DNA from: Amphirosellinia nigrospora
Taxonomy: Eukaryota > Ascomycota > Sordariomycetes > Xylariales > Xylariaceae
NCBI GenBank assembly: GCA_004123355.1
Contig: SCHM01000003.1
Location: forward strand, 2,418,001 to 2,482,000
Length of the DNA: 64,000 bases
Reading direction: 5' to 3'
The position numbers were made by a program, and so were the translations under genes. Positions 12,034 to 25,439 of this stretch are shown piece by piece. Positions within the stretch are counted from its first letter, which is position 1. Each line of letters opens with the position of its first letter. The notes under the pieces were generated by a model that saw nothing but the letters and a program-made list of their open reading frames with translations, was not told where the DNA came from and made no database searches.

Positions 12034-13893
12034 CTATCGCGCTGACAACTTGCGAAACCAGTTTGCCATATTCTTCCACTTCCGGTGTTTGCCCTTGGAA
12101 CCACCAGCTTCATTGATATTCCCCCGTTCCAATGACTTTTGTGCGGTGCCTATGGATGGATCACTTAACTCCAGGGCGTCCGAGTCACTAAGATCAGTTG
12201 CCAAAGAGCCAAGAGGTAAATAGGCCGAGACAGCGCGACGTTTTACCGGCATCGGGGGTGGCGCTAACGCCGAAGGTTGATGGGGTTTTGCATTATTCTT
12301 TGGAGAAACAGGTGTACTACCCATTAGGGATTCAGCTAATGAGTTTTCACGAATGCTCTTCGGAAGCCCAACATTCCAGTCACCACTAAGGGCCCGTCTG
12401 TTAAGCCTGGTCGTCAGGTCGCGCTCGCCGTCAGTAGGCTCATCCTCACTTCCCCGGAGTGCTGCTCTTCGTTTCTGGATGAAGGCCGCTCCTGTCGACG
12501 TCGCTCGCCTTGGTAAATCATTAGTAGATCGTAAGGCTTGCTGCCGTATCCCCGTAGGATATTTACGTCGTCCTGTCGCTTCCGAATATCTGTGAGGGGC
12601 TGAAGGATCATTGCCGGTGCTGAGAGATCGTCGTCTTCCATGAGGACATACCTCTGCTTGAGAAGTTACCGACGTCCGGAATGGCATAAAATCGTCGGGC
12701 CGAAAGTCAGGTGCCCAGCCGTGTCTAAGAGCGACCCATACCGCTGAAACCGAGATGAAGGACTTTTGCCATTGCTCCACCGATCGAATGCTCTTTTCTG
12801 TCTGGGCCTGGTTGCCACCCGACGACGAGTTTGGAGAGGAGCTTTGGGATTGTGTAACCATCGTGTAAGTTTCATGTATAGTAAGAGAAGTACTAGTGAG
12901 TATGGCAAGAATCGGATGGCGGCGGTAGTTTTGGTCGATAAAGCTAAAAGTGAACTTGGTATCAGAGAACCGAGGCTTTGCCGAGTTCGAAGGGCCAGGC
13001 GAGGTTGGTGTACCTGGGAGTGAACTAGATATGATTTGCTTGAGAACCCATCTGGCCGTAATAGTCGTACCGTTAGGGCCAACCGAAGTGAATTCATATG
13101 AATAAGAATTCCCGACAGACCGGGTTGAAGCCACCCAAACCATACCCTCGGCCATGACAATTTCTGCCTTGTCCTCGGTCTTTGATGGGCTAAGGACAGC
13201 CAGCAAATCACGCGCCGTTATACCATCATCGTCGCCGTCACTTTCAGATCCTGAGGCTTGCAAAGCATAATCTTCGCTTCTGACCAACATGATATCCTGA
13301 CCGCTTAATTCTCGCTTAATACCGGCAATTCGAGGAACGCGCCCTAGGAGCGGTGCCATTATAGATCCAGCACCCGCAAATGATGGATAGACATCGATAG
13401 TGGGTTTAGGACGTAAGCCGGCGGTGACTTGTTGAATCTGAAGCACAAGATTTGGGCGCATGTGGATGATTTTCTGCTTAGTACGCAGCCTTGGCGGAGG
13501 ATGAGCAAGCACAAATGTAGATTGACGCTTTCCCCTGGTCAGGGACGACGCCCTACTTCCATCAGTATCAGAGATGACCGATGTTTCATCTTCACTCATA
13601 GCTGCTACTTGCGAAGCTACTAAATCGCTCCTGAGCTCTTGGGTATTCGCCAGTGCGTTATCTAAATTTTGAGCTCCAGACTTTGGGTAAGTCTTAGATG
13701 TCTTCAGATCCGGCACCGGCTCATTATCATGGGCCAGTGACGACTCTGCTGGAAGAGTAGGTGCTCTGTTTGCGGATGGAGAAAAGGTTGAGCGTAAGAG
13801 AGGGTTCCGACGGTTATCAGGACTAGCTGCAGCTTGAGCCGCCCGTTTCGAAAATTCGTGACCGTGTAAGCTAGCCCCCGAATGTAGGAACAT
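12034..13893 (-). CDS. Conserved filamentous-fungal protein of unknown function
   Basis: A single uninterrupted frame of about 620 codons ending KNMANWFRKLSAR-stop. The N-terminal 120 residues are low-complexity. A more ordered region follows, with PNLVLQIQQV, FAGAGSIMAPLLGRVPRIAG and GMVWVASTRSVGNSYSYEF. A compact stretch RFTFSFIDQNYRRHPILAIL then resembles segments conserved among fungal hypothetical proteins. The C-terminal third is basic and Ser-rich and may be phosphorylated. No transmembrane segment or enzyme motif was seen. The frame is open upstream of Met 13893 to about 13960 without an ATG, so a 5' exon may exist. No frameshift is visible. Confidence 0.75.
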   Translation of the reverse strand: MFLHSGASLHGHEFSKRAAQAAASPDNRRNPLLRSTFSPSANRAPTLPAESSLAHDNEPVPDLKTSKTYPKSGAQNLDNALANTQELRSDLVASQVAAMSEDETSVISDTDGSRASSLTRGKRQSTFVLAHPPPRLRTKQKIIHMRPNLVLQIQQVTAGLRPKPTIDVYPSFAGAGSIMAPLLGRVPRIAGIKRELSGQDIMLVRSEDYALQASGSESDGDDDGITARDLLAVLSPSKTEDKAEIVMAEGMVWVASTRSVGNSYSYEFTSVGPNGTTITARWVLKQIISSSLPGTPTSPGPSNSAKPRFSDTKFTFSFIDQNYRRHPILAILTSTSLTIHETYTMVTQSQSSSPNSSSGGNQAQTEKSIRSVEQWQKSFISVSAVWVALRHGWAPDFRPDDFMPFRTSVTSQAEVCPHGRRRSLSTGNDPSAPHRYSEATGRRKYPTGIRQQALRSTNDLPRRATSTGAAFIQKRRAALRGSEDEPTDGERDLTTRLNRRALSGDWNVGLPKSIRENSLAESLMGSTPVSPKNNAKPHQPSALAPPPMPVKRRAVSAYLPLGSLATDLSDSDALELSDPSIGTAQKSLERGNINEAGGSKGKHRKWKNMANWFRKLSAR

Positions 13894-16097
13894 ATCGAAA
13901 CCGTTGAGCGAATACTGGTCCAAGACTGAATAAGAAAGAGGCGGCGGCGACGGATTGCTTCACTCTGTTGTGAATATCAACTTCATCAAGAGTAGTTACA
14001 GGCACCACGGAGTTGAGCTAAAGCAAGATGTTTATCCAAGGTAGTGGATAATACCGAATGCAGGAGAATCTAAGTTTGCGGACGACACGTATCACGGCAA
14101 AAGAGAGCAATTCATTGAAAACGATAGTGAAAACCAGACCGCCTGGTGTCTTGCCCCAGGAGACGAGAGACACGACGTACAGCGCCAAGCCAGTAGCGGC
14201 TGTATGAGCGAGACCAGAACGAATGTAAAAGCTAGTGGCACGATTAAGTGTTGTATGAATACGCCGACGTTGCCGAGAACCCAAGGAGCGTGAAAATAAA
14301 TGGTGGCCTAGGATCGAGCAATACCAATGTTGCCAGAATTCGGTGCGCGCGTTGCTTGACTTCGAATTCCTGGGGCCAAAGTCGTCGTTGTCGGCGCAAT
14401 AAGGTGGATTCGTTCGGCCAGTAGATGATGCAAGCTAAGAGTTCGCTAGTCTCCAACAAGAGCCAACGAAGCGCTTCGGTTTATATTATCAACTTTCGGG
14501 AGCTCGTTCGATGATTGCGCTATAGGCAGTCGGTCGGGAGGCGGCGTAGTCAGAAATCAACGGCGCAGGCTGCGTAAGGGGCGCCGTAGTGATTGTGGAA
14601 ATTGGGTAAGACGATCGATTGCGCCAGCTCTGTCGACAGAGAGGGAAAATAGATAGGGTTGGGATAGCTACCCAGGTAGAGGATAAGATGCGACGCAAAC
14701 GGAGTTTGGCAAGAGAAGAGAAAAACAAAGGCTGAGGCTTGTTAGGTACTCGACATATTGGGAAACAAAGAGATTGAATAGAAACAAAATGTGAGGTTGG
14801 TATACCCAGCTAGGTAGGTAGCAGCAAGGAGGTTTGTACGGTGAGGTCGTAGGTAGTGTACAATCCCCTGGATGGATGGGACCCGCGTATCCGTATTCTG
14901 TTAGGTGGCATACACTAACTTACACTTCAGCAGGTACCAAAGACGTGCATCGGGTCCACCCGACCGACCACCTGGACGCACGACCGGCAGTATATTCTTA
15001 GGTACCTTAGGCACCCAACAATCAGCATGAAACCAGCCACCTGACTGATGGTCGGAACTTGCCTTAATAAGTTTCACATGCAGCGAATCCGAAAACGAGG
15101 TGCTGTAATTAGGTAACATTATTCTTTTTTCGTCCCTTTTCCTTTTCCTCTTCCTCTTCCTCTTTTGTTATAGGTACAAGTAATGAGATAAGACCATCTG
15201 CTCTGGCTGGGACGTTTGTTGACACGACTTACCTGCTTAAGAGATCAACCCATCGTATGACGCAAGGGATAAGACGAAGGACTAAGCATGTGGTTTTTGC
15301 TGACAGGCTTGGCTTAATGATAGGACCGAGGCAATGGCTGTGTACAGTCTGCCCAAGATCTCTATCACAGCTACCAATAATATCGTAGTCGGAAGTGTCG
15401 GTGACAAGGTGGCGCGTTAAAATTCGTCGGACTTTCAAGGTGAAAGCTCTCGCGAATTAAGAGTTTCCGGTGCCGAATTATTCATAACGGCAGCCTCGGC
15501 TGTTACTAATGACTTCGACACTGGTCTACTATGTAAGTATGTAAGCACAAGTACAATATGGTAAACCAGAGATTGCCAGATATTGCTACGTGCGTTGTAG
15601 ACCACTACCTACTTACGTCTGTTTCATTCAATGCATGAGCCAATCCCGAGTCAACACACAATGAAGTCACCTACTCTTTCATTATTCGTCTAGAATATTC
15701 GTGGCTTCTGCTAAATCACTGATAAACATATATGTTGATCCGGAACTTGGTTCACCCTACAGTCCGAGCTACTCAACAAATCAGAAACAGACAAATCCAA
15801 GACAAAAAAAGCAGCTTACTTGAAGTTGACGGCTCTGTTGCTTCGTACAAAGCGATAACGATAAGATACCTTTTTAGATAGTTAGTTATGACCACCCAAT
15901 GAGATGTACTTTTAGGCTTAAGCCACAGTCTCTTAGTGCCCAAGCCATGCGTTTTAGCCACAAAGCATGTACTTACCTTAGGCACCTACCAGGTAGGTAA
16001 CAGGAAGTCTCAATCTTCACATGCAGCGAAGCCCCTATCTATACGTATTCTCGTGCAATATTTACACCTACCTAACATAGCAGGTGATAATTCCCTG
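13894..16097. other. Intergenic region with pyrimidine tract
   Basis: No confident gene. Minus-strand frames at 14018-14459 contain a hydrophobic stretch (GLALYVVSLVSWG) but have no start, family resemblance or codon bias, and probably belong to the 5' leader of the gene below 13893. A CT-rich tract (CTTTTCC/TCTTCC units) lies at 15125-15170. TACCTA/AGGTAGGT words recur near 14810 and 15990. Confidence 0.5.
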
Positions 16098-17484
16098 ATG
16101 GCTCTTCTTGTTGACTTTTCCTATCCCGTCCAATCCTTGACATGCCTATTTCTCGCTTGGAAAGCATTTTTGTTTGCCATCGCACTCGGTAGCGGTGTGA
16201 GCCCGGCATACGATACATCTAGTACTCTACTATCAGCCAGCCAGGCCTCATATCACGAGCCGGCATTTGATCTAGCCACAAGGCTGACGAGATGGGATGC
16301 TATCTACTATGTCCAGGCTTCTCGGCGCGGCTATTTGTTCGAACAGGAATGGGCTTTCGCAAGCGGACTGCCAACCGTCATCTCCATTTTAACAAAAAGT
16401 ATGTCTCTACTCTGTATACAACAGCTTCTGTTATTGACTATATGTACTCAGTTCTCACGATTTTAGGCGTCAGACAATACGACGCACTTCAACCTCTTTT
16501 AGGCATCTTCGTGGCTAATGTGTCGCATTTGCTATCGGCTTTGGTGCTATACCAGCTGGGCCTAGTTGTCTCAAAAAACTCACGGATGTCATTAGTCGCA
16601 GCCGTACTTCACATACTATCACCTGGGGTCTATTTCTCTCAGCGCCTTATTCCGAAAGCCCCTTCGCTCTCCTCTCCTTCGTGGGCTACCTCTTCTTTGC
16701 CAAAGCAGTCCTTAGCGATAGGCGCACCATTGCCCATGACGTGAGTTTGATTGCATCGGGCCTATGGTTCGGCTTTGCTGTCAATTTTCGGAGCAATGGA
16801 ACACTCAATGGCATCCTTTTTGCCGCGGAACTACTGCGTGAACTTTCGCTCTCGCCCACTGCTAACAGCATCCGAAGAAGGTTGGCCTTACTTGCCGGAG
16901 GTTCCGCTATTGCGCTTGGGTTTTTGATACCTCAGTTTGTCGCGTATCGGACATACTGCTACGATGTAGTCGACGCTGAGCTCAGGCCATGGTGTACCAA
17001 GCCACTTCCTAGCATCTATACTTTCGTTCAGGAGCATCACTGGTATGAAATAATAACCCAATTATCTGGCAATGCTAACCACCGCCAGGAATGTCGGGTT
17101 TCTACGCTATTGGACGCCAGCAAACATACCCCTATTCCTCTTAGCCGGCCCTATGTTATATATCCTAGCTAGGTCAGGGGTAGCTTCTTCTTCAACCCTC
17201 ATCTTGTGAGAGAAGAAGTCGGCACTTCTTCCTCAGAAAAACTAGAAGGATTGCTCCGTTCTATGGCATTGGCCCAGCTCGTTCTGACAGGTCTGGCTAT
17301 CTCAACCTACCACATTCAAATCATCACAAGAATATCGTCTGGGTATCCGCTCTGGTATTGGTGGTTGGCAAACGTCCTTTCCCACAGCGAGACGGCAGGG
17401 ACTGGCAAGAATATCGTGCTGTTTATGATCATGTATGCTAGTATACAGGGTGCCCTTTTCGCGTCCTTCCTCCCTCCAGCTTAA
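16098..17484 (+). CDS. GPI18: GPI mannosyltransferase 2 (PIG-V family)
   Basis: An ER membrane enzyme that adds the second mannose to the GPI-anchor precursor from dolichol-phosphate mannose. Diagnostic features are TRWDAIYYVQASRRGY followed by FEQEWAFASGLP, the lumenal catalytic region of PIG-V, and a C-terminal ISSGYPLWYWWLAN with a final FASFLPPA. Exons are 16098-16398, 16467-17042 and 17089-17484, and introns have clean GTATGT/GTATGA donors. One base is missing near 16640 and one near 17207. With these restored the protein is 424 residues, normal for the family. About eight or more hydrophobic segments are visible. Confidence 0.9.
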
Positions 17485-20400
17485 AACTAGGTATACCATC
17501 AAACCCAGGTCCAGTATATTTAATACATCTCTCTGTAGATAATAAAAAACGGTGTAGTTACGGCCCAGGTGAAATACTCATGGTATCACTATTAACACAT
17601 CGAAGCCAATTGGAATGCTCAATTCCTCCTGATAAACAACGATGGCAACGTACACTATCTATCAAGTAGCTTTCTGCCCGATTTACACTTGCGAAAATCG
17701 GAACCAAGCATAATACCCCACCTACACCTCTATATACTACCCACTCGAACACTTTCTCATTTATCATCACGATCAACATGTGTGCAATAGCTTACATTTC
17801 CATCACCCCGCTCTCGATACTTTAGTAGAATTTCGTCACCCCAAACATACATTCTACCGAGTAAGAATTCGTTATCTTCACGTTTCAACGCTAAGGCACT
17901 TGATTTACGATCACAACCATTCATGACTGTGAACCAAATTCGAGCAAGGAGCTCATCTATGTTACTTATTTTTCTCATTTGACAATGACCTTTGGCTAAT
18001 GTTTCCTCCTACTCAGGTATTAACAGCATTGAGAATTCGCCTATATGCTTCTGTCTAATAGCGATCTAACCGCCCTTCATCATTTTAGAGTCGAAACCAA
18101 GACATAAATGTTTTTGCTTACATCGCAAGTAGTAACAACTTTTGTGACTGTAGCAATGTTAAAGAATAAGATTCACCAACGTTCGTTTGCTACCGGCCGT
18201 TGGTATAAAAATAGCGCTTTCGAGAGCGAATTTGCGTGGTTTCGCATCATATCACCTTTACATGCGAGGCACACCGATGAACATAAAACAACTAGTGGTT
18301 TCACTATACGATGGGTTTCTGCCGAGGTCTTGCTAACATCAACTGTAGGATCGTGACGAGTAATGTTATCTTAGCTCATGTTTGATTCTTCTTTCGGGCC
18401 CAGGCGGGGTAATGTTTGTGCCAACACAAACATGCATGGCGAGCCGCCGATTGGCAAACATGAGCTACATGCTTCTTTTCCTCGTACAGGTAAGTCAGCA
18501 AACGACACTAACGCTCATATAAAAAAAGCCACATTTGGAAAGGGAGAACTCAGAGGTAGCGATATAGAGCATACGTCACTTGCAGCCCTTCCATCTGTAT
18601 TGTAACCACATCACTGCAGGATGCGGGTAGAGTTTTTGATCTGACCTCTTCCCGCGGCATTCTCCGCATGGGGCGGCTCGCAATGCAACATCTGCCGGGC
18701 TAGAGTGAAGTAGCCGGGCGGGATAGCTAGCACTGCGGCAGCGGCAGCGCGGAGTAAATCAAGGCTTAGCTATTGTCGTGCTTCAATTTGTTGACTTGCC
18801 TTGAACACAACTTGAGTTGTGGAGGCTTCTCTTCATCGCTCAGCACCTTTGAGACTTGACCCCTTCCAGCAAGACACTCAGGTCTATATAGTTGTAGCGA
18901 AGAGCCAGGCATAAAAAACGTAGGGCCGTGGACCAATTAACGCATTGAGCGCTAGATGTTAGTCTTGGCTGGGATTAATATATCCTATTAAGAAACTAGA
19001 TTTACCAGGGTGCTACAGGTCCGAATCTTGGATGATGAGGAGACGGCATCTTATGGGCTTTGACGCAAGCAACGGCATTTAATCTATGGTACGCAAGCAA
19101 CTGCAAGAGTCCAATGCTGTGGCGCATAGGAAATTCATGCGGCCATTTCCACTTGCGGGGTAGAGCCTTGGGTTCTGCCTTGGTTATGTCCTCTCATTGT
19201 GGCAGAACTCGCTTGGTCTTATAGAAAATAAGTCTAGAATGAATGCCCAGACTCTCGATGTGTTTGAAGTTATCACGACAGCGAGGGGAATCGGTCCGTG
19301 AACCGGTGAGGTTTTGGATCCCACAGTACGATCGAGTTATTGATATCCTAAGCTATAGTAAGCCTTTCTTGAACCACGCAGTAAGCAATTAAGATCTTCG
19401 GATACATGGATACTATCAGGATGGTGGTTTTATGTAGGAGGTAATCCTGGCCTGGAGGTGCGGAGCTCTTCAAAACGAAACCCCCCACTACTCAAGGCAA
19501 TTTGGTAGCATCGTCTTGTGAGATCGCGTTTCCGTGATCGTCGGCCGGGGTTGTAGGAGATGTAACCATGGCACTTAATACTATATGTATTGAATCGTGA
19601 AGAGGCACAGCTCAGAGACGCTTCGCTCTAATCTAAAGGGAAATGACACTAACGTGGATGATGGATTTTGCTACTATGAGCTACAACCCTAAGAAACAGC
19701 CTTTTTAAGTCTTGATAAAGTCGAGTCAGCTATATGTATGTAAGCATGCGGGCGGTTGAATATGACGCTCTAATGGGCCATCGGTATGACAACAATATTG
19801 ATTTCATACATATCTACTTCGCGCGAAATGAGGGATGGTTGGCTCGGGTTACCCAAGAGCTTGGATGTAATTTAAAGATAGACAAGGCTACTATAGATAC
19901 TTGTAGATCAATATACCTAAAGAATATAGTGTGTAGTACTGGTCCGTCATGATTGCTACGACGTTTACATTGCGCCGATCAGGCTGCTGTCTTGGTCCAC
20001 TTGGCCTCCGAGTTATCTTTGCTAGAAAACAAGAATTTATACATAATCCTATCTTCTCGGGCTAATATAAATGGTATGTTGCACAAAGGCTGAGTTTGAG
20101 CTACCAAGCGATATAGTGTTACGCGATATTCCTGTCATGTCGGCTATAAACGGTGGTGCATGCTAATACTACCTCATGAAGCTCGTTTTCCTCGCGCCTT
20201 ACTTCGTATCATGGTATGTAACGGTGTTGTTATGCTTGGTCAAAAAATATTTCGGAATGGTAATCATTTCTCACTGCCTGGGCCGTCAGATTAGCGTTGC
20301 AATTGCTACACAAAAAACCGGTGTGCGGTTACCCTCCAAATAACAGAAACATGGGACAGCCAGTAAATCTCGTTTCACGCATCTTTAGTTCATGCTGCTC

Positions 20401-21800
20401 TTTCGGTACCATACATGTCAATATATGACAGCTATCAAAGAGACGAAAGTTAAAACGCGAGCATGGATCAAAAGGTGAGAGGCAGCGGACGTGGTGGGTG
20501 AATTAGAACCAGAATGACCCCGAGGCCTTGGCGTGAAGCCAGAAACGTACCGGTTTTGTGACCAGTCCTCTGCCATTCACGGCACTATTTTACTAGGAAA
20601 TTATATTCATTGACTTGTCAGATGCAAATTGCATAGCGCTATTTCAAGTACTGGCTTTCTTATTGCTGGCGAGGCTTGCTGATGCTGGGCTCTAGACTAG
20701 ATAGATACACGGCCGTCAGAAATTGGTATGTTGGATGACCGCTACTTACGTATAATCTTCAATGTTATCATCTCAACTTCCAACAGCAGCGACCCTTGGA
20801 ACTGAATTCCGCTGGTACAGTTGTTTGGCCGTTACCATTTCCCCAGAGGGTTTTGAAATCTTGGTGACCTCCACGTGTACTAGTCAAGCTTTAACCTGGG
20901 CTAGTTTGGGCGACTTTCAGTAAGACGGTCTGAGCGCGGTCCACACCTATTGGTTGGAACTATTGGCTGACAGTAATAACGTGTGACTACAAGTAGAATT
21001 GAACATGTTGTTGCTTCGATAGTGTAGTTATTTACAGCAAGTCAGGTCACGGAGCCTGAGATGCTATAACCTCTCATTTTAACCATGCACGACATTAAAA
21101 CATGTGCGGTGGCAGCAGATCCCGGTCAACTACCGATTCCAACCTAAGAATACTAGTATAAGATGGAGTCTAAATGAATGAGAGCCCGCCGACGCCTAGC
21201 ACGTATAAAACATGCGCGGTCATTGAGGTATACTGCAGTACTATATTCCAAGTCATTAATCTAGATTCCCGAGCTTTGTTGGCCAGCGCACCGGCTTTTT
21301 TATTTATACTAGGAACCCTGGTTTTGTAAGGGTCTTCTAGCAGGGATAAGAGCACCCAAGCCTCAGGGTGGTATATATCTGAGATAGTATACATATACAG
21401 ATGTCATGGGCCGTCCCCTGACCCCGTCCATCTCCATATTCACCTAGGTACGTTTTGCTGCTGCTGTAGCGGAGTTCTCGAACGGCGGAACGGCTACGGA
21501 ACGACGGAAAGGCGCTCCTCGTAGAACTCATGCTACATTTTGAAGTGGAGTGTTTGTGTTTATAGTTCGAGATAGCACCTCGGCACCAAGATGCGCGTGG
21601 CTTAGCGATTTTTCTAATTTTCCCCTAGTCTCGTCGAATGACCCTGACCTAGTAGGATTATCCAAGGATGTACAAGAGTGGATTTGAGCACTGTCATGGT
21701 GTAGTGTAGGTGTTTAAAATGAGAAGATATCATATACTTAGAAGGCGCTAGTATAGCCCCTTCTTCTCTGCATGCATGGTGCGGATTGAATCCCCATTTT
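17485..21800. other. Long gene-poor spacer (4.3 kb)
   Basis: No gene could be supported. Open frames are under 85 codons with no codon bias or recognisable motif. A minus-strand frame at 17757-17978 has an ordinary composition but no recognised relative. No transposase or reverse-transcriptase motif was seen. The stretch may contain eroded mobile DNA that cannot be recognised by eye. Confidence 0.45.
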
Positions 21801-22170
21801 TCATATTGCGGAAGAACACTTGACTTTTTCGCGTTCTTTTGGTAATCCTGCACCGATAATTTTATGAAAATTTCCATTCCTTTTAACGTGCTCATTTTCA
21901 ACTCTTCCCTTGAAAGTGCGCTCCCCCACAGCATTCGGGATCTCCTCAGGTCCGGTTGGTTTTGTGTGAGGTTGCGCCTACCGAGCTAAACGAATCTATA
22001 TACCCCTGAAGCCTGGGGTATGGATCCTCCAAGAAAGACGGACGATATTTGACCTCATTTTTGGCATCATAGTCACGACGCATCTGACCATATACCCTCC
22101 TCCACGACTTCTCTATTTGTTGGTCAAGATTTCTACTTGTTAATGGGTAGTTGAAGGACGACGGTGGCAT
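21801..22170 (-). CDS. Possible small hypothetical protein (about 122 aa)
   Basis: Not recognised. From ATG 22170 the frame reads MPPSSFNYPLTSRNLDQQIE, then a charged amphipathic stretch (SWRRVYGQMRRDYDAK) and EDPYPRLQGYI. Assuming one extra A in the run near 21968, it continues EEIPNAVGERTFKGRVENEH and ends KCSSAI-stop at 21801. The corrected length is a whole number of codons. The charged, non-repetitive composition on both sides of the break suggests real coding sequence. It has no signal peptide or membrane segment. It could be a decayed gene. Confidence 0.35.
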
Positions 22171-22525
22171 CTTAAACCACAAAGCCACCACCACTCATAC
22201 AATGTCCACTGGGGTTGCAAGTTCACTGGTTTTGGACTGAACACCCCAAGAGGATCAATCACTACGTCTCATCTGGTTAACCCTGCCAGTCCCCTCGCTA
22301 GCCGAAATTCCTTCCTCGGCCAACGGCGCTGAGGTTAACGTGCATCATAGTCATACTTGAAATCCTCATAAACACTTATACTGGCCACTCCATATTACTC
22401 CTTCAGCGATGATCTGTGACCTTAACTTTAATATCTAATACAATACGGAAGGGAAGCGTGGCGACGCGGTCACTGTTTCTTAACGGAGAGGCTCATCCAG
22501 CCGGCTCTGTATTTCATTATTCAAG
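22171..22525. other. Divergent promoter spacer
   Basis: About 355 bp between the possible small minus-strand gene and the plus-strand gene starting at 22526. No open frame of interest was seen. It presumably contains the promoter of the 22526 gene. Confidence 0.45.
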
Positions 22526-25439
22526 ATGGGTGGCGGAATCAAGTCCAAGTTCAAGTTCCCTATACCGGGTCGATCTAGTAAGAAGCAAGAGGTCCCGACG
22601 GTTTCTATCTCAAGCCCCTATCCAAAGCACAGAGAATACTAGGCGCAGGTGGAATTAATACCGGTTCTTCGAACTTGACAGTCAATGCTGGCCGGTCGTG
22701 GGAAACCGGTTCCACGGGCGGCATTAGCATATCAATATCTGAAAGCAGTGCAAGCCAAGCTACACATGATATCGGCTTCGAACAGGAAGATGGGAGAAGA
22801 GCTCTCTGGGAAGAGGAGTCCGCGATTATCCGCAACAGGTTCGAAACCCGCATACTTCTCATCAGAGGGGTCTTACGACGAAGCGATCTGCATTCATTAG
22901 TGAGAATGGGTCGCGTGATAACATAACAAGCGTTTCTACTAGAGGCCGACGATTCTCCTCCTCGACAGTTGATACCCATTACGACTCGGCGAGAATGCCT
23001 TTATCAATATCGCAACAAACATCGAACTCAGCCATGGCGAAGGGTCTTCCGACAAAGATTAACGAGCTTCTCGACATGGATGGGACGTTGGCTGGCACAC
23101 AAACCGAGAAGAAGAAAAAGAAGCCGGCGAAGCTGGATCTTTCACGCTTACGCCCGAAAGGACATAAGGAACGGAAAAGAAACGCTGCGGCGGCCGAACC
23201 TATTCTCGGTTCTAATTATGTTATGCGTTCGTCCTCCTTCATCTCGGAAATGCAAGAGTCACCAATACCACCAAACGCTACGACCGATGGGCACCAGAGA
23301 ACCCCGCGAAAGCTCACAAAGCACCAACCAGCCCCGCGACAGTCTCCCAGGTCAAAGGGCATCACTGAAGCTGCTGGGCTGCATCAGCTCTACCATCATT
23401 ATGAGCAGATGTCGTTCCAAACCGAGGATACTTTGGAAGAAGAGGATATGCCGACCACTTTCGAGCTTAGTCCAGGCAACCTAAGACCAGCCAGCACCTT
23501 CACACATAGTCTGATTGCCCCAATCCCCTCACAACCACCTCAGGGACAGGACACGAAATGGAGTCACTTACGCAATGGTTCCCATGACAGTAGGACAACT
23601 GCTTCGATAGTTGACTCATCGCTCGGGCTTCAAGTACATCCTACTTCAAGGGACGACTATGCGGGTAGTATATCAAGTCGCCACACTCGGACATCCAAAG
23701 CATCGCCATCAACCAAGAGTCTTTTAGAGTCAGATCGGCTGCAAAGCAGTGTCTTGTCTCTTTCAGACTCTTCAGATGAGGAGGATTTCGGGCCAGTCCC
23801 GCCGGCACCTCTGCCTCGTCGGGAAAGCGTTACACATGATGCATCGGAAAATCCAAATCCTAGCAAAAGTCAGCAAGGTCAAAAACAACTACCTGGGGCG
23901 ATGGGTTCAAGAAGATTCACGCCTTCGCTGAATCAAGTAGACGAACATTCGGCTGTTAGGTCTGCATCAAGGACTCAAAATAGCCGTTCGCCATCAAACA
24001 ACACGGTGCGTTCGAGTCAGTCGTCCATGACTACCCTGACTCCGGCCGCGCGTCACCCTCAGCTCCTGACTCCCGATTATCATCGAGGTCAGCAGAGACC
24101 TTGGGCACGCTGCGTTCTCAGCAACCAGGCTTTACAGTCCAACAGGCGAGGGCGGTGGCATTCGTACCGTTAGCCTCCACAGTCGAAGCCGCCTCCAAAG
24201 TTTCGGCTTCTGAGGGCGCCCATCACTTAGACAAAGCCCTTTTGCGACAGAATAGCAACGCCACATCGCATATCTCTCGTTCCTCAGGTCAGCCTACCCC
24301 ACCACTTTCGCCAAATAGTGTAGAGTTTTATGTGAAGTCACGCGAATCACTCCAGAGAGATGCAATGGGAAGTGAGTCTAGCGAAGCCCATAATGCGCGC
24401 TTAATGGCAGTCACAAGACAAGAAGAAATGTTGCTGGCAGCGCTCCGACAGAAGAGGGCCAAGATGCGCGAGACAGTCATTTCAGAAACCGAGGAGGATG
24501 GAAGAAGCCGAACAAGCCGATCGAGTCGAGGTAGCGTTGGGAGCTCGAATAGGTCAAACACGAACGGTGGGAAAGATATACCTGGACGGCCGGCGATACA
24601 ACACAATGTCAATTCGGCATCTATGTCTTCTTGGCCGAGGAGAGACTCCTCACTCTTTATTGGGGGCTCTCGGGAAGACCTTCGCTATGCCAATCACCGA
24701 AACGGCCCGCGGAAGGAGTACCGCGACGCAGACGTACCCTCGACGACAAGCCGTAGTGATGTAACTGAGAGAACTTCAACATCGGCAACTGGGTCTACGA
24801 TCTCGACGACTCTGGATTCACGGAATGATCAGAATCATTTCTACTTTGATCAGCGCACAAATAGTACTAATACTGCCGAGTCTAGTATAGACTTCAGTGA
24901 CGACTATATGATTGATAGCGATGGCGAAGACCTCATAAACAATGAGCGACGTACAGGGCGCAGTCAGTCACGGACTAATAGCGCATCTACCACGAGCCGG
25001 GGTATAGAACTGGTAGTGAGGGCAGTCGACGGGAAAGCAGCAGCCACAGTAGCCAGCGTCGAAACGACCCGCCCCCGTCTCATCTACTCAATGTCCCGCG
25101 AAAGGGTATCGTCTACAAGATGTGCCCGAAGTCGAAATCCACTCTGAATGGAACGAGGATGTAGATGCGGACGATTCAGAGGTGGATGATCTCAGCGCAT
25201 TTCCGCAACCTCCGATGCCACCGCCGTCTTGGCCACTACCGCCGCGGCCAGAAAAGCCAACGACAAAATTAAACAGCCCTACTATCTCGACCGGCCTCCT
25301 CCACCCGTCCAGTGCGATGCAGCAGAGCCATTCACCCAAGCACAGACCTAGGCATGTAAAGAGCAAAAGGAGCATGGTGCGTTTGAGTGCCGTGGGACAA
25401 GTAGGTTCTCCAATGCCTTGGTGGGGTGACGAGGACTGA
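22526..25439 (+). CDS. Ser-rich, intrinsically disordered conserved fungal protein
   Basis: Starts MGGGIKSKFKFPIPGRSSKK, a basic N-terminus with a possible N-myristoylation glycine. It is followed by about 950 residues that are mostly Ser/Thr/Pro/Arg-rich. Recognisable islands are AKGLPTKINELLDMDG, a lysine cluster (EKKKKKPAKLDLSRLRPKGH), the helix RLMAVTRQEEMLLAALRQKR, acidic patches and a C-terminal VGSPMPWWGDED. The frame shifts near 22617, 22832, 24090 and 25110, at least two of them single missing C's, so this is a frameshift-spanning range. The role is unknown. The composition suggests a regulatory or cytoskeletal scaffold, but this is only inference. Confidence 0.7.

Noticed and set aside
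14018-14459. Minus-strand frames with a hydrophobic segment
   Set aside because: Two short frames that need a frameshift, with no family resemblance; more likely leader sequence of the gene below 13893.
17757-17978. Minus-strand 73-codon frame with ordinary composition
   Set aside because: No start context, codon bias, motif or splice partner; it cannot be told from chance.
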